From: Glebionis coronaria
Lineage: Eukaryota > Streptophyta > Magnoliopsida > Asterales > Asteraceae
DNA length: 64,000 nt
NCBI GenBank assembly: GCA_025667525.1
Contig: CM046875.1
Span: forward strand, 290,575,147-290,639,146
Reading direction: 5' to 3'
Part shown: in pieces, positions 35,444 through 47,342 of the stretch
Layout: each line of letters begins with the position of its first letter
How positions within the stretch are numbered: the first letter of the stretch is position 1
Notes under the pieces: model-generated
What the model was told of the DNA's origin: nothing
The model's database searches: none
Seen by the model: only the letters and a program-made list of their open reading frames with translations
Made by a program: the position numbers and the translations under genes

Positions 35444-35869
35444 TTTATAAATCATTGTTTACATCTAAAGGCGTCCCAATCCATGTAAACAAGAATTATA
35501 AATTTATGGTTCGGGAACTTATAACTTTCTTATTCAAATAAAAAGGCGTCCCAATTTATTTCAACAAGACGATTATAAATCATCCTACTCAGTAATACCG
35601 TCACAAAACACGATATCATAACCAAATCAAATACCAAGAAAAATACAGGGTGTCAAACTTACTCCATGATTTCTGTATTCAAACATCCCATTCCATCTGC
35701 ATAAAGAAACCATCGACAATCTAAGGTCAAGTGGTTTAAAACTCTCTTATTAAAATGTCCCAATCCATTTTAATAAGAGAACCTTAAACGACACATAGTT
35801 GGGCGATTTAAAATCTCCATATTTAAATGTCCCATTCCATTTAAATACAAGATATTACGTCACTCAACT
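35444..35869 (-). repeat. Cluster of five hairpins with a common loop
   Basis: Hairpins lie at about 35444-35505, 35517-35580, 35664-35715, 35730-35792 and 35797-35869. Inner arms are perfect in three: 10 bp (35455-35464/35483-35492), 15 bp (35743-35757/35766-35780) and 10 bp (35820-35829/35838-35847). Outer arms pair imperfectly for 10-20 further bases. All loops contain TCCCA(A/T), in hairpins 4 and 5 exactly eight bases, TCCCA(A/T)TC. Stem sequences differ between hairpins while pairing is kept. Confidence 0.75.
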
Positions 35870-36538
35870 GATGACTACTATGAGCATATCTTTGTTATAC
35901 CCAAATTATATATAATTGCTTTGGGTATATATATATCTTAGGTCCAACACAGGCATCCTCTTTTTCGTCAATAAAACATAATCATACGCAACCAAATTAA
36001 ACGTTACATCACGTATAAGATGTCTCCTTAGAGAAATAATTCTTTAAAATCACAAGGATTAATCGGAAATACAAATAACATAATAATCAATTACGTTTTG
36101 AAAGGATATGCCCTAAAATGGCACATCACGATACGATGACAATAATCAAGTTCAAATGAGTCGATATGTGATCCATTACGAAACAATATATACATACCCA
36201 AATTATCAAACGAGTTTAATTCTTATATTCGGATAAGAAATTAATTATCGAGAAAAGTGATTGGCGGCGAGGCCAAACTCTTTATAAAGTCGTATCATAC
36301 AATGTACGATAATCACGCAAGGACCATTGCTTTACGCACAATGCCTTTAAATACCATAGTATGTACATACATATACATACAATCATTCTTACATACACAT
36401 AGGATCACATTATCATAACCAATCATTGGTTTCTAAGAGCCACGAGCGCGCGGATACTTTGTAAGGCAACCAAACAATTTTACGAAAGAGCAGTTATAGT
36501 CTAGGTTTTGAAAAATGACCTAGTTCTCTATAACTAGT

Positions 36539-36550
36539 GCTCTGATACCA
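36539..36550 (-). other. Primer binding site of the small non-autonomous element
   Basis: On the minus strand TGGTATCAGAGC lies three bases from the LTR end, complementary to initiator tRNA-Met. Confidence 0.88.
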
Positions 36551-36553
36551 ATC

Positions 36554-39500
36554 TGTAACACCCCTAATTTCACAAGGCAGCGGAATATCAACATTGGGTG
36601 TTACTTCATAGCACATCACACACAGTCATAGAAAACGACCTCAAAAGAGACGTTTTATAAAATAAACCATTCGACAAAATCAGAGTTCAATAAAAAGAGG
36701 CCCCAACAACTACTTCAAACTTTAATAAAAATAAAGATTTGTCAAATGTATCGAATGGAAATTGTTTGCTTTGCCTTTACTTTATCTCGCGCAGATCCAT
36801 GCTCCAGCTGATCATAAACCTATACACCTGAGAATACATGCTAAACTGTCAACACAACGGTTGAGTGAATTCATAGGTTTTAAATAAACAATAATGGGTT
36901 TTATAGTAAACCATAAAGCTTTTGAACACAAGAATCTCATCCACTGTCGATAGTGCAACACATGCAATACCCAAAGTCCACGCTATTCTACTAAGCCATG
37001 ACACCGAAGCCTTAAGTATAATAATGCCCTAGTCAGGTATTTTGCCGAATACCCCCTTACTTATAATACAACACACCTGGCTGAGCCTCCAACCCACAGG
37101 TGCGACCTGCCCAGGTGGGGGCCATCCCCGATGGATCCATCCGTCTGTACCAGCGCCTACCCATCAAGAGTCGTTAACGGTTCATGGGTTTATAGGGACT
37201 TTCCAAATTTTGGCAATACAGCACTTAGCAAATAGCGGTTCACAATCAATACAATCAACGCTTGTGTTCATCTTTCAAAAGCATTTAATCAAACATCTTA
37301 TATTCATTTACAACAACTTGTATTCGTTCAAATCATATAGTCAAACCTCACATGTTTATTTATAAACATGTATCCTCTCAAAACTATATATATAAACAAC
37401 GTATATTTTATATCAAGAGCATGTATTCCCCCTCACGGGTTTATAAACACATATAAAACAGTAAAAGCGAGGCTATGAACTCACCTGATATAGCTATCAC
37501 ATGTAGATCCAGGAACAAATGTCCAATAGACGATACATGACTTCACGAGATATCAATCGCTCACTGATCGAGAAAGAGACGCCCAATGGTTGACATATAA
37601 CCGAACGAGACCTAACATGACGAGACGCGTCTTAGGCTCGAGACGAGAAATAAATCATACATATATGTATATAGTTCACTTTAGTATGTTTGGACATTGT
37701 ATAAGTTTGATAAACTTTTTATAAAACATTTGATAACAATTTATCATTACTTTTCGTATTTTGACAACTAATCCCATTATAGCCCATTAGTGACCCATTT
37801 ATATAACCTAAGTCCATTTCAAACTCAATATTGACCCCCAAATATATAATTAATCTCAGGTCCAGTAATGGCCTAATAGCCATTATAAATGTAAGTTGGG
37901 CTTTTGTGGCCCAAATCCACTTTATAAGCTTTTCAGGATCTAAAATACCTCCAAACAATGTCCACTTAATATTTCAGGTATTGGGTATTAAATCATTAGT
38001 GTACATAAAAAAAGACTACGTTTTCCGGCAAGTGGGCCCTACCACTTTGTTTCTATTTTTTTTTTTATAAAAATCAACACGTTTTACATTAATTCAATAT
38101 GATCAAATTCTTACAATTTACCGACATGCCTCGTAGATGAGATCGTTTCTCTTAATCCTTAAATAATATACATGAGTTATTTTTATCTAAATAGTTCTTA
38201 ACTTATGTAGTTTACTTATTATAAGTCCAATGACCCACATCTTATGTTTATCATAGTTTAATCACCCATTTTCTTACTTAGAAGATTTGGCTATTTTTCG
38301 CTGCCAATCTCGTTCTCACCGTTTTGGCCGCCATTTCCAAACTGTAAGGAACTGGTGGACTATCCAATTGATTTTAGTTGCTTATGATTTTATCTACAAC
38401 CCATAGTTTTACCTTTTTCACTGGTTAGGAGTTCTTATAAGAGTTTTCTGGCCGTCTACACAGCATGTTCAGATTTTACACTTTTTATCGTTTCGACCAT
38501 ATTTAATTCATCAGGTTTCGTCACGAGACGAGCGACCTGGCCAAATCACCACAAAACCTTTATCTATCCAGTAACATACTTATAGAAACCTTAAAACCTA
38601 CTGATAATGCCTAACAATCATGTTTTGCCTACTGATCAAACTCTGCGAATTACAATCAAACACTTAGGCTTGTTTAGCTAGTCTTGGCTTGTCTTTCTTA
38701 TTATTAATCATATCTACGATGCCCAAAATTACTTAAATCAGCTATTACGTACCATTATTATAGAATTAAATATAATAACGATAAGATGAGAATAGTAATC
38801 TTACAACGATAAGATGAAATACAAAAACAACGATTCAATAACCAAATAAACCTTTGCTTCAAATCACCATTAAGCTATTCAATACAGATATATATTACCC
38901 AAGCTTTTCAACCAAGGTTCTAAAATTCTGAAAATCTTTAAACTTCAGCCCAAAATTATCTTCAAAAATCGTTGAAGATGTGCCATAGGTAAAATTACTC
39001 CAAGATTATGACTACAATAACCTTTTAGCTCTACATGACATGATCTAGTAAAATTGGTAAACATATGATGTATGGTTTGTGGTGTTGAGTAAAGTACGGC
39101 AAAACAAGAAAGAACAAAAGCGATATATGTGAGATTTGTTTCATGTGAGAGTGAGATTTCCATTAGTGTAATTAGAATCAAGTGTATATTATCAGCATAC
39201 AAATTTGGTCATCTACGTGTCTCTCAATTTGGCACCTCAAAGATGAGTTATAGCACGTGGCGTAAGAGGAAAAGAAAAAGGTTATTATTAGTTAATTTTT
39301 GTCCCACAATTGAATAAGCGGGTATTATTGATGTTCAATATTTTAAAAGTTACGCGATTTGAAAGATATGCGTTAACCACGAGAAATAAACGCTCAATAT
39401 AAAATAAAAACATCAATATTTAGAGAACATTTATATTTCGATATATAAATGAGGGCTTATGATTTATAATACGTTAACGCGTTATATAAACAAATGTCGC

Positions 39501-39806
39501 ATAAAGGCTTAACGTAAATAAAAATAATTCTCATAAAACGAAAAACTAAAACGACGACAATATAAAATATTTCTATGTCATAATCACAATATTTACAGTT
39601 GATGACGGACATAAACTTTGCCGATAATTAATAAATGACACGTACTCAATAAGTTAAATCCTTAACCTTGTCGGTTACCCGAGAACTCAATATTATTCGA
39701 AAAAATGATCATGACAATAAAAGTCGATTAATAAATATTGGTCCAAATATTAGAAATAAGATTAGATCTTAGTCTAAATGTTGATTTTAAAGTTCAAGTT
39801 ACTACA
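36554..39806 (-). repeat. 5' LTR of the small non-autonomous element
   Basis: Partner of 30790-34045, ending next to the CTACC duplication at 39807-39811. It shows the same motif order as the Tekay LTRs in the stretch around 36830-37480. Confidence 0.92.
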
Positions 39807-39811
39807 CTACC

Positions 39812-40006
39812 TCAACCCATGGTACCAACCATTCACATGGTTCTACCTCATCTTCATTCCAATCTAGAATGAATGAGCTAACCTCACCCTTCACTCTAAG
39901 TACTCTCTTGGATGTGACTACCCAACCTCAACCCATCCAAAGCATTCCCATTGTGAATGACATTGTTGATACCTTGGTAACTTCACCTTTTACCCCTTCA
40001 AACTGA
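39812..40006 (+). pseudogene. Ser/Thr/Pro-rich frame of the LARD, second part
   Basis: Continuation of the frame begun at 30559. It ends at TGA 40004-40006. Its last 25 codons (39931-40003) are duplicated immediately downstream (40016-40090, period about 85 bases) in the same frame, with N-D-I-V-D changed to N-D-F-V-E, so the stop sits between two repeat units and the frame is open again to about 40137. Confidence 0.3.
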
Positions 40007-40137
40007 CCCACATCACCCATCCAAAGCATTCCCATTGTGAATGACTTTGTTGAACCCTTGGTGACTTCACCTTTCACCCCACCAAATTCCGCCACCACCC
40101 TTGTCTTTCATTTAAGCATGTGGATTGCTTATTGCTA

Positions 40138-41880
40138 AGGCATCTAATTTAAGAAAATCTTAGGATTCTAGTGTAACTAAGATTAAAATTATGCTTAAGT
40201 TTTAGGCTTGTTTTTTTTCTTCATCTTTGTATGATCTTTATTCTCTTAGATGTGTCTAACTCATGCATGTCCTTAAATGCTACGTGCTAACATGTTTTAC
40301 TTAGTCTTCTCTTTTTAAGTAATCATGTTTCTTGCATATGTGTTAATTGCGCACCTTCTCTACATTGTTTTGTTGTAGACTTCATTAGGCATTGCATGAA
40401 TTATCCTATGTGCTTACTTGATTATGTGTTAGATTTTGTACTAACTCTTTCATGTCTTCTTGAGCTTCTTTTGAGTTTCTTCTCTCATTTTCTTTCGAGA
40501 TTTCACTATCACCTTCAAAGGTATAGTATTCATGAATCAATTTGTGAAGTTATCCTTAACTTCTTTGATTGAGTTTCTCTTGGTTTATATTAATCATGCC
40601 TCTCTAAGTCGATTCTCTCTCTTCTATCTTTCTAAACTAAGTTGAGTCGAGCCTCACCCTTTCCTCATCATGTAATTGTTCTCTGAACACTCACATTGAT
40701 TGAGAAGAGCTACGAAACTTTGGGCATGTAGTTTATCGTATGCTAAACACCATCCATCTTGGTATTTATATTCTTTGGCTTATTTGATCTTTTTTATCAT
40801 TGAGTCATCTTTTTGGTGTCGACATTCATAAGCATCCTTGCCTATAATGTCTTTGGTTTTATATTTTTTATTCTTCTCATTTTTGAGAGTCGATTGAGGT
40901 TAAAATTTACAATTGGATTGGGTGATTCCAACAATTCTAAGTTTTTAACCTTTTGAGAGGATTTTGGTTAAATCTTGAATTTTCTTGGGTGATTCCATAA
41001 ATTCTATTCTTTTAGTCCTTTGACATATTATCATTACAATTAGTATGGATGTTTCTTCTCTACCTCTATTCCAACAATTGTGAATTGATCTTGTCAAGAT
41101 CCTCTCCTTTGACTTGTTTTTGGATTGATAGCATCGCGTGCACACTTCTTTTTTTAATGCTTGTCATTGTTTGTGCAAACGACTTGTTTATCATCCTTTT
41201 TTTTCTTTTCATCATAGTCCTTCTTTCTCTCTTTTCGACTATGTGGAATTGTTTTTATTGTCCATGTCATACTCTCTTTAGTTTGGTATTTTTGCCAAGA
41301 TATTAAAGCGGAGTATGTCCTATCGACAATATATGCTCTTTTTATATATGCTCTTGTCTACTAACCTTGTTTTGTAGGATACTTCTAACCCATTTTTGTA
41401 GCTCGTCACTATTCTTGCTTTGTTGGTGCCTCAAGCAAGGGGGAGCTCATATCAAGGGGGAGCATTTTCAAGAGTTCAACTCATCACATTTGCGATCGTT
41501 CACTCACATAAATTGCATTCATTGAACATCTTGCAACATAATGAATTATGGGATCTCGAAGACATGGAGGTGGTTAACCTATGGTGATTGAAGACTTCAC
41601 TAGGATGAGGCAAGCTCAATATCTTTGGATGATAGGATTACGGTTCGGATTCTAGCCTCTCAACCGAATATCTTTTGGATGCAAGCTATCTCAATGTTGA
41701 TTCTCCTCTTCTACAAACGAAGACAACCTTTGGATGCGTGATCTTCCTCAAATGATATGGATTCTACTCTTCCTCAAATGACGACTACCTTTTTGATTCG
41801 ACAAAAGGGGGAGAAGGAAGTGTAAACGAGTACGTTTCACATTTTACTATGCGTTACGATTTACTTGTTTGTCATCATCA
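40138..41880 (+). other. LARD interior, right part, non-coding
   Basis: About 1.7 kb of T-rich sequence without a supported gene. Near its end are three AAGGGGGAG motifs (41437, 41454 and 41805) resembling the true polypurine tract at 41881. Confidence 0.65.
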
Positions 41881-41893
41881 AAAAGGGGGAGAT
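41881..41893 (+). other. Polypurine tract of the LARD
   Basis: AAAAGGGGGAGAT abuts the 3' LTR start TGTTAGTGC. Confidence 0.88.
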
Positions 41894-43751
41894 TGTTAGT
41901 GCAAACATTACGTTGTTTAATCAAGATGATCCCTTCATTGTTTTGGTGATGACAAACGTATAACTCGCAATACATAATGTAAAATGTTTAAGGTACTCGT
42001 AATCACTCAAGCATACTTATGTATACTTCTCTCGACACCTTTAAGATTACATTCGTCGTGAAAGACAAGAAGGACACGCGGTTCTCTTATAGAACACGCG
42101 GTTCCTTAGTGATATCGAACCGCGGGAAGATATAGAACCGCGGGAAGTCAAGCCGGTTTAGGCTTACTCAAGATTTCTGGAAGCTTCTAAAAGATGGAGG
42201 GAAACAAATAAATTCAAAATTAAAATTTTGAATTTGGGCTCCAATAATATAAGGTGCATCCTTTTATCCAATGGGTAGTCCACTCTTTTATCCAATGGGT
42301 AATCCACTCTTTTATCCATTGGGTAAAAAGGTGCTCTCCAAGGCAAGATTTGACTATAAATAGATAACTATTCTCTTCCATTTTAATTGCACAAAAACAC
42401 ACAAAAACCTTCCAATATCCCATTCCTCATTTGCCTCATCAAGAGTAATGAGACGAACACTTTCACCCTTGTGAAGTGTTAGTGTCTTGAGTCATAACAT
42501 GATGAAGATCTCTCTAGATCAAGTCATGATTATTGTCTTCCTACTATGTATATGTAGAAGATCCAAGTTGTGGGTACACTTGTATGTGTTTGTAAGGATA
42601 GAATATCTAAGTGATGGGTATCCTTGGATTAGGTGTTAGTTATGTAGATCCAATTCTTGTTAGTACTTGGATATAGTGTTAGAGTTATAGATCTAAGTGT
42701 TGTGTGCTTAGATCTATATGGTTTATGTGTTTAGGCCATAAAACACAAGGTTTGTTATGTTGGGCCATAAACATAACTAGTGGGTAAATTAGGTTGTGTC
42801 TTGGTAGTTCTCACTAAACTCTAAAGTGATGTGGTTGTGTCTAGGTAGTTCTCACTAAACTCTAAAGTGATGTGGTTGTGTCTTGTGAGTTCTCACTAAA
42901 CTTTAAAGTGATTAGTAATTGTGTTGTGTGAAGTTCTCACTTAGCTTCAAAGTGAAGAGTCGTGAAGATTGGTTCTAGCTTTCGATTAGAACTCGACATC
43001 TAGCCTTGTGTTGTTAAATGGTGAAGTTGGCAACGTTGTGTAGATTGGTCCTACCTAAGATTAGGACTCGAAATCTAGGTTAGTGTCGGAAATGTGTAAG
43101 CGACGTGTATGGTTTTCTCCGCCTTGAAAGGAGTTTTGCTGACTAGTGAAGTAAGTCTCGAGTAAGGTGTACTCAAGGAGTGGAGTAGGGCGAAGAGGAG
43201 CTTCGTGACCGAACCACTATAAATCATCGTGTCGGTACTTTCCTTTACATTTATGTCTTCACTATTATAGATGTATTTATATGTTATGTGTTGTGTGCAT
43301 CTCATAATCTAAACATCTAAGTTGCGGAAAATCTAAGGCTTAGTACGTGTGTGCTTCATGTTTAGATTATGGTCAAGTGTACATCACTTAGTCTAAACAT
43401 CCTAGTTGCGGAAAAGCTTATGCTTAGTACGCGTGTGCTTAGTGTTTAGACTATTGCTTGATGTACTCTTGATTTGATGTGTTTGTGTGTTTACTTACTT
43501 CTAGTATTTATCTTTCAATCAAATACATCTCATATCTAGTCAAGCTTGATCGATAATTTGATACAAAGGATTGTCAAAGTTTAACATGTAACAAAAGGTT
43601 AAGTTCACTGTCGGTGGTTCTCTAAATGGACCGGCGGTTCTTTATTGATAAAGAACCACAGGTACACATAAGGAACCGCACACAGTGGATTAAGCCGAAA
43701 TGTTTTGAAAACTAACTAGAAACTATTCAACCTCCCCTTCTAGTTTCTACA
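41894..43751 (+). repeat. 3' LTR of the LARD
   Basis: Partner of 26242-28099 with the same internal order of repeats: nested palindromes at 42076-42144 and 43612-43680, TATA box at 42353, and hairpins corresponding to 27651-27801. It ends CTACA before the CGTGG duplication (43752-43756). Confidence 0.92.
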
Positions 43752-43756
43752 CGTGG

Positions 43757-44070
43757 CAGCTGCTGGTTGTTGTGCAAACATCCTTTGGAGGAAAAGTCAA
43801 CTCAGGGACTATAATGTGGAATACAAAGTAGTCCCTATCTTTTGTGACAACACCAGTGCAATTGCCATTTCAAATAATCCAGTCCTGTATTCAAGGACTA
43901 AACACATAGATATAAGATATCATTTCCACAGAGATCACATCTTAAAAGGAGATATTGAATTACATTTCATCCCCACTGAATATCAGCTAGCTGATATTTT
44001 AACCAAACCTTTGGATGAACCAGCGTTCACTAGACTGAAAGCTGAACTTGGTATGCTGATTAATGATTAA
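43757..44070 (+). pseudogene. pol: Copia RNase H end, third block
   Basis: This resumes exactly where 26241 stopped and reads to a TAA at 44070. Motifs are C-D-N-T-S-A-I, R-T-K-H-I-D-I-R-Y-H-F, and L-A-D-I-L-T-K-P-L, the standard C-terminal half of Copia RNase H. The block itself has no stop before the natural end, so the pol was only lightly damaged when the nested elements arrived. Confidence 0.92.
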
Positions 44071-44857
44071 TTAGACTCCCTGATGACATTGGATTAAGTA
44101 TAATGTATATTCTTGATCCTCTCTCAGAGTAAATATCTCTTATTGTCTTCCCCCTTGACACTGAGGTACATTAAATGATGTAACTAAATGCTCTAAGGAT
44201 TTACTTACTTAATGTCCTAGGTTGGTGAGTCACAATAACAAATAAGGAACATATATTCCTTCAATAAATTGTCATAAACCAGTCAAGGGGTCACTCATGT
44301 CAAGTATCCCACTAAGCATTAAATGCTTAACCCTTTTTCTATCAAAATCCGTAGTAAAAACGTCCTTTCAAATGCACGTGACCCCACGTCATCTCTGCAA
44401 AAAGCGTTATCTTTACAGTAATGGAACAGTTGCCAAGAAAATAGGGGGACCACTTGTACGCTTTCATTTAATGCGAATGTGAAAAGAAATTATAACAAAT
44501 AAAAATCTCTTTCACATCCGAGCCTATAAATACCCCTCAATCAAAACAAACGCACACACAAAGAACTTGCAATTTTACTCTGTCGAAATTTTCTCTCAAA
44601 GAAAAGTGTCTGTGTTCAAACGAGTTTCCAGAAAAGGTTTATTGTAAAAAGGCAATCACATTGATCACTTGTTTTATTCTTATATTGCACAAACAATCAA
44701 AGTTACCTATTGTTTATAAATCTTGATCCTTTTTATAAGGCAAAAGTTCTCATTAGGTCACTTGGTGAATCTTGTTGTATTATAACAAGAAACAAGTCTT
44801 GATTTGATTTCCACAAATTGCCATTGTCCTTCTTCAAATCTTTAAAAGCTATCTTTA
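44071..44857 (+). other. Copia spacer between pol and accessory frame
   Basis: 787 bases without a frame. It holds a TATA box at 44524 followed by a C/A-rich leader and a CT/GA-rich stretch (about 44575-44630) of the kind seen in transcribed leaders. It could be an internal promoter region for the accessory frame or part of another element's LTR; no second copy is in the window to decide. Confidence 0.55.
44524..44532 (+). promoter_or_regulatory. Candidate internal TATA box ahead of Copia accessory frame
   Basis: CTATAAATA lies 326 bases before the ATG at 44858. Downstream sequence is AC-rich then pyrimidine-rich, as in plant retrotransposon leaders. It would allow a separate mRNA for the accessory frame. 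No transcript evidence is available here. Confidence 0.4.
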
Positions 44858-46052
44858 ATGGCAATGTCCAAAGATATCAAATATGCCCCTCAGGCTGAAC
44901 ATCTCACCAATGAGGGTGTCCATTTTGTAGGAAACAACTATGAGGGAAATTTCAATTACCCTAGTAGTGTATCAGCGTACAAACCAATTTACAAATTCTT
45001 GAAAAACTGTGATTAGGCTGATGCTTTTACAAAAACCCCCTCAGTCTTCTACCATGAATATCTCAGGGAATTCTGGTTTACGGCTGTGGTTGTAACCCCT
45101 ACCCAAGGGCCTGAAGGATCTCAGGGGTCTGAGATCAAGTCACATAAGAACTGTATCATGATGTTCACTATAAACAATGGGAAGACACCATTGATTTTAG
45201 ACATCAAAACATTTTGTCAAACCAGTGGACTTGATTATAACAATGGAAAGTATGTTGCACATCCTGACATGGAGTCAGTTAAAAAAGGACTAAAAGAAAT
45301 CGGGGTCCCAGAGTTACTTGTGACTAAAACCCCATTGATCAAAACTGCTTTCCCCATGGCTTGTAGGATCCTGATCAATTTTTTGATTCAGGTGATCGGT
45401 GGGAACTATTCATCTACTAAGCAAGTTAATTCTACAAAGCAAATGCTAATCTACAGTCTTATTAATGGACTGAAGATTGACATAGGATAGATCGTTTATA
45501 ATGATCTCGTAACCAGGCTCCTGAAGTAGTCTAGGATAAATTCATATCATGCGCCTTAGAACGGTTACTGGGTTCCCTTTACACTCAGGAAAAATTCAAT
45601 GTTTTTTCTACTCCCATCCTGAGTTCCACAAACTTTTCAAAGAACCCATCTGAAGTCAACCCTATTGTATTGACGGCTCACATGACTGAGGTGATCAGTC
45701 GTGAATCATCGTGTCTCCCATTCCCTTCTTACCAAAGAAGGGGAACAAGAAGACTCAGACTGTGCCAAAGACCAAACCAACAAAGGAAGAGGGCCTTGAG
45801 GCTTTCAAGGCACGACCCAAAAAGGCCAAGGCTAAAAAGACTACCCTTGTTCAGACCAAGCTTTAAATACCCCAAGGGAAAGAGCTTTCCGGAGCCCCTG
45901 ATACATCACATTCAGGGTCGACGGGCCAACCTACTGGTCCTCTTGATGGAGAAGGAAACAAACAACCTTCTCCTACGGGACTGCCTTCCACTCAGACCGA
46001 TGAGGGCATTCGTAAATCACAACCTTTGACTGAGGTCAAAACTAAGGCCAAA

Positions 46053-46350
46053 GACTCAGAGAGACGCACACGGGTAACACACCTCGCTGATAGGCCTATC
46101 ACTTCCACCAAGTCCAATGAAGGCACACTAGCTCAAAAGTCTTTGTCTGAGGACCCAAAACTTGATTCATTAGACTCAGAGGAACGCCCACGGGTAAAAC
46201 ACCCCGCCGATAGAAATCTCACCTCCACAATTCTCGATGAAGGCACAATAAAACAAAAGTCTTTGCCTGAGGGAACCACTCTTGATCCCAAAGACTCAGA
46301 GGGACGCCCACGGGTAAAACACCCCGCTGATAGGGATCTTACCTCCACAA
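46053..46350 (+). repeat. 120-bp (40-residue) repeat in Copia accessory frame
   Basis: GACTCAGAG starts units at 46053, 46173 and 46293, exactly 120 bases apart; the third is partial. Each encodes R-x-R-V-x-H-x-A-D-R, then D/N-E-G-T and Q-K-S-L. Keeping the frame length suggests coding selection in the parent. Confidence 0.85.
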
Positions 46351-46859
46351 CTGATCAATCACAAACTGCCCATGAGTATCAGTTGGCTAAAACCCAAGCC
46401 TCAGGATTTGGGGCAGGGAGTGACGATAACCAAGGCAGACCTCATTCTGAAGGGGAGCTGGACAAACCTAAGGGTTCACTGAACTTTGGAGATTTTATAA
46501 GTTTATTCGAGAAGCCTGACGAGTTACTCCAAGGTTTCAGTGACGACGATGATATGATTGAGGCTGGGGATGAACCTGAAACTCAGGCCCCTCCTCAATC
46601 AGACCAGAAGCCATAGTCCCCACCATTGTTCGTGGACATACAGCCCTCCCATGAGGCTCAACAAAAGCCCTCCCTGAGGGATCCGAACAAAAAGAGCCCT
46701 CCCCTGAGGTATCTAAAAAGCCCTCCTAATAGGCCAAACTTGACACCTCTTTGTTGGGGACTCAGACTGTGGTTCTGGATGAGAAACTTTGGAAAGAAAC
46801 TCTCAAGGATATATTAACTCATGCTTCCACAACCTTGAAAGCTGAGGTCACTCAAGTTC

Positions 46860-47342
46860 ATGAAGACATTTGGTGACAGGTTTGATGTGGCTGAGGAGAA
46901 GATGAGAATTCAGGTAGACAACCAAATGGAATTCATTAGCTTTGTTAACAATAGTCATGAAAATCAAGAGAAGAAGCTCATCAACTTCCTCAACCATGAT
47001 CTTCCTACTATCGAAGCAAATGTGTCCTTGAAGACAACTCTGGATGGACTGATCAATAGTACCACCGAGTCTAATTCCAGAGTTAGTCAATTACTTGAGT
47101 TACTGAAGGTGGACAAGCTCACTAAGGTTTTCACTAGGTTAGACACTCTCAGGTCTGACTTGGATGTGGTCAAAGGGAAATGTGATGCCATTTATGAGGA
47201 TGCCCATATGGATGCTGAAGCAGAGTTCAGATTGTCAAGGGCTGCACAAGGTTACATCGCTAATGCCTCCAATCTCTCTGACATATCCAAATCCCTGAAA
47301 GAAGATGATATTCCTAGACTTAGGACAAGGATACCACCATAG
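46860..47342 (+). pseudogene. Coiled-coil-like segment of Copia accessory frame
   Basis: 160 codons open, rich in Glu, Lys, Leu, Asn and Asp, with repeated hydrophobic spacing (for example around L-L-E-L-L-K and the L-D-T-L-R-S-D-L-D run). It looks like a long helix rather than a globular enzyme. It sits between the repeat region and the Pro-rich tail and belongs to the same accessory protein, in a different frame because of a frameshift upstream. Confidence 0.55.

Larger units (their letters stand above)
34063..36538 (-). other. Interior of the small non-autonomous element, structured and non-coding
   Basis: I see no gag or pol trace on either strand. From left to right on the plus strand: unrecognised AT-rich sequence to about 34690; a duplicated stretch around CATGCTTGC (34710-34800); a 39-bp tandem repeat, three units (34919-35035); a cluster of five hairpins with a shared loop (35444-35869); a further hairpin with TATACCCAAA arms near 35915-35955; then unrecognised sequence to the primer site. 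Confidence 0.7.
30790..39806 (-). mobile_element. Small non-autonomous LTR element with Tekay-like LTRs
   Basis: Two LTRs of about 3.25 kb (30790-34045 and 36554-39806) flank only 2.5 kb of interior without gag or pol. The 5-bp duplication CTACC is at 30785-30789 and 39807-39811. The primer site is on the minus strand at 36539-36550. In the first roughly 650 aligned bases I count about nine LTR differences, so this is a fairly recent insertion. The LTRs share motifs with the Tekay LTRs, such as CCCTCGCGGGTTTA and GGCTATGAACTCAC, suggesting a Tekay helper. Confidence 0.9.
26242..43751 (+). mobile_element. LARD-type non-autonomous LTR element
   Basis: LTRs of 1858 bases at 26242-28099 and 41894-43751 begin TGTTAGTGC and end CTACA (CTATA in the 5' copy). 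They flank a primer site, a polypurine tract and an interior without gag or pol. It is flanked by CGTGG (26237-26241 and 43752-43756) inside the Copia RNase H. The interior is itself split by a second LTR element (30790-39806). Without that insert the element is about 8.5 kb. Its A-rich/GGGGGAG polypurine tract is of the type common in plant Copia elements, so a Copia helper is plausible. Confidence 0.88.
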
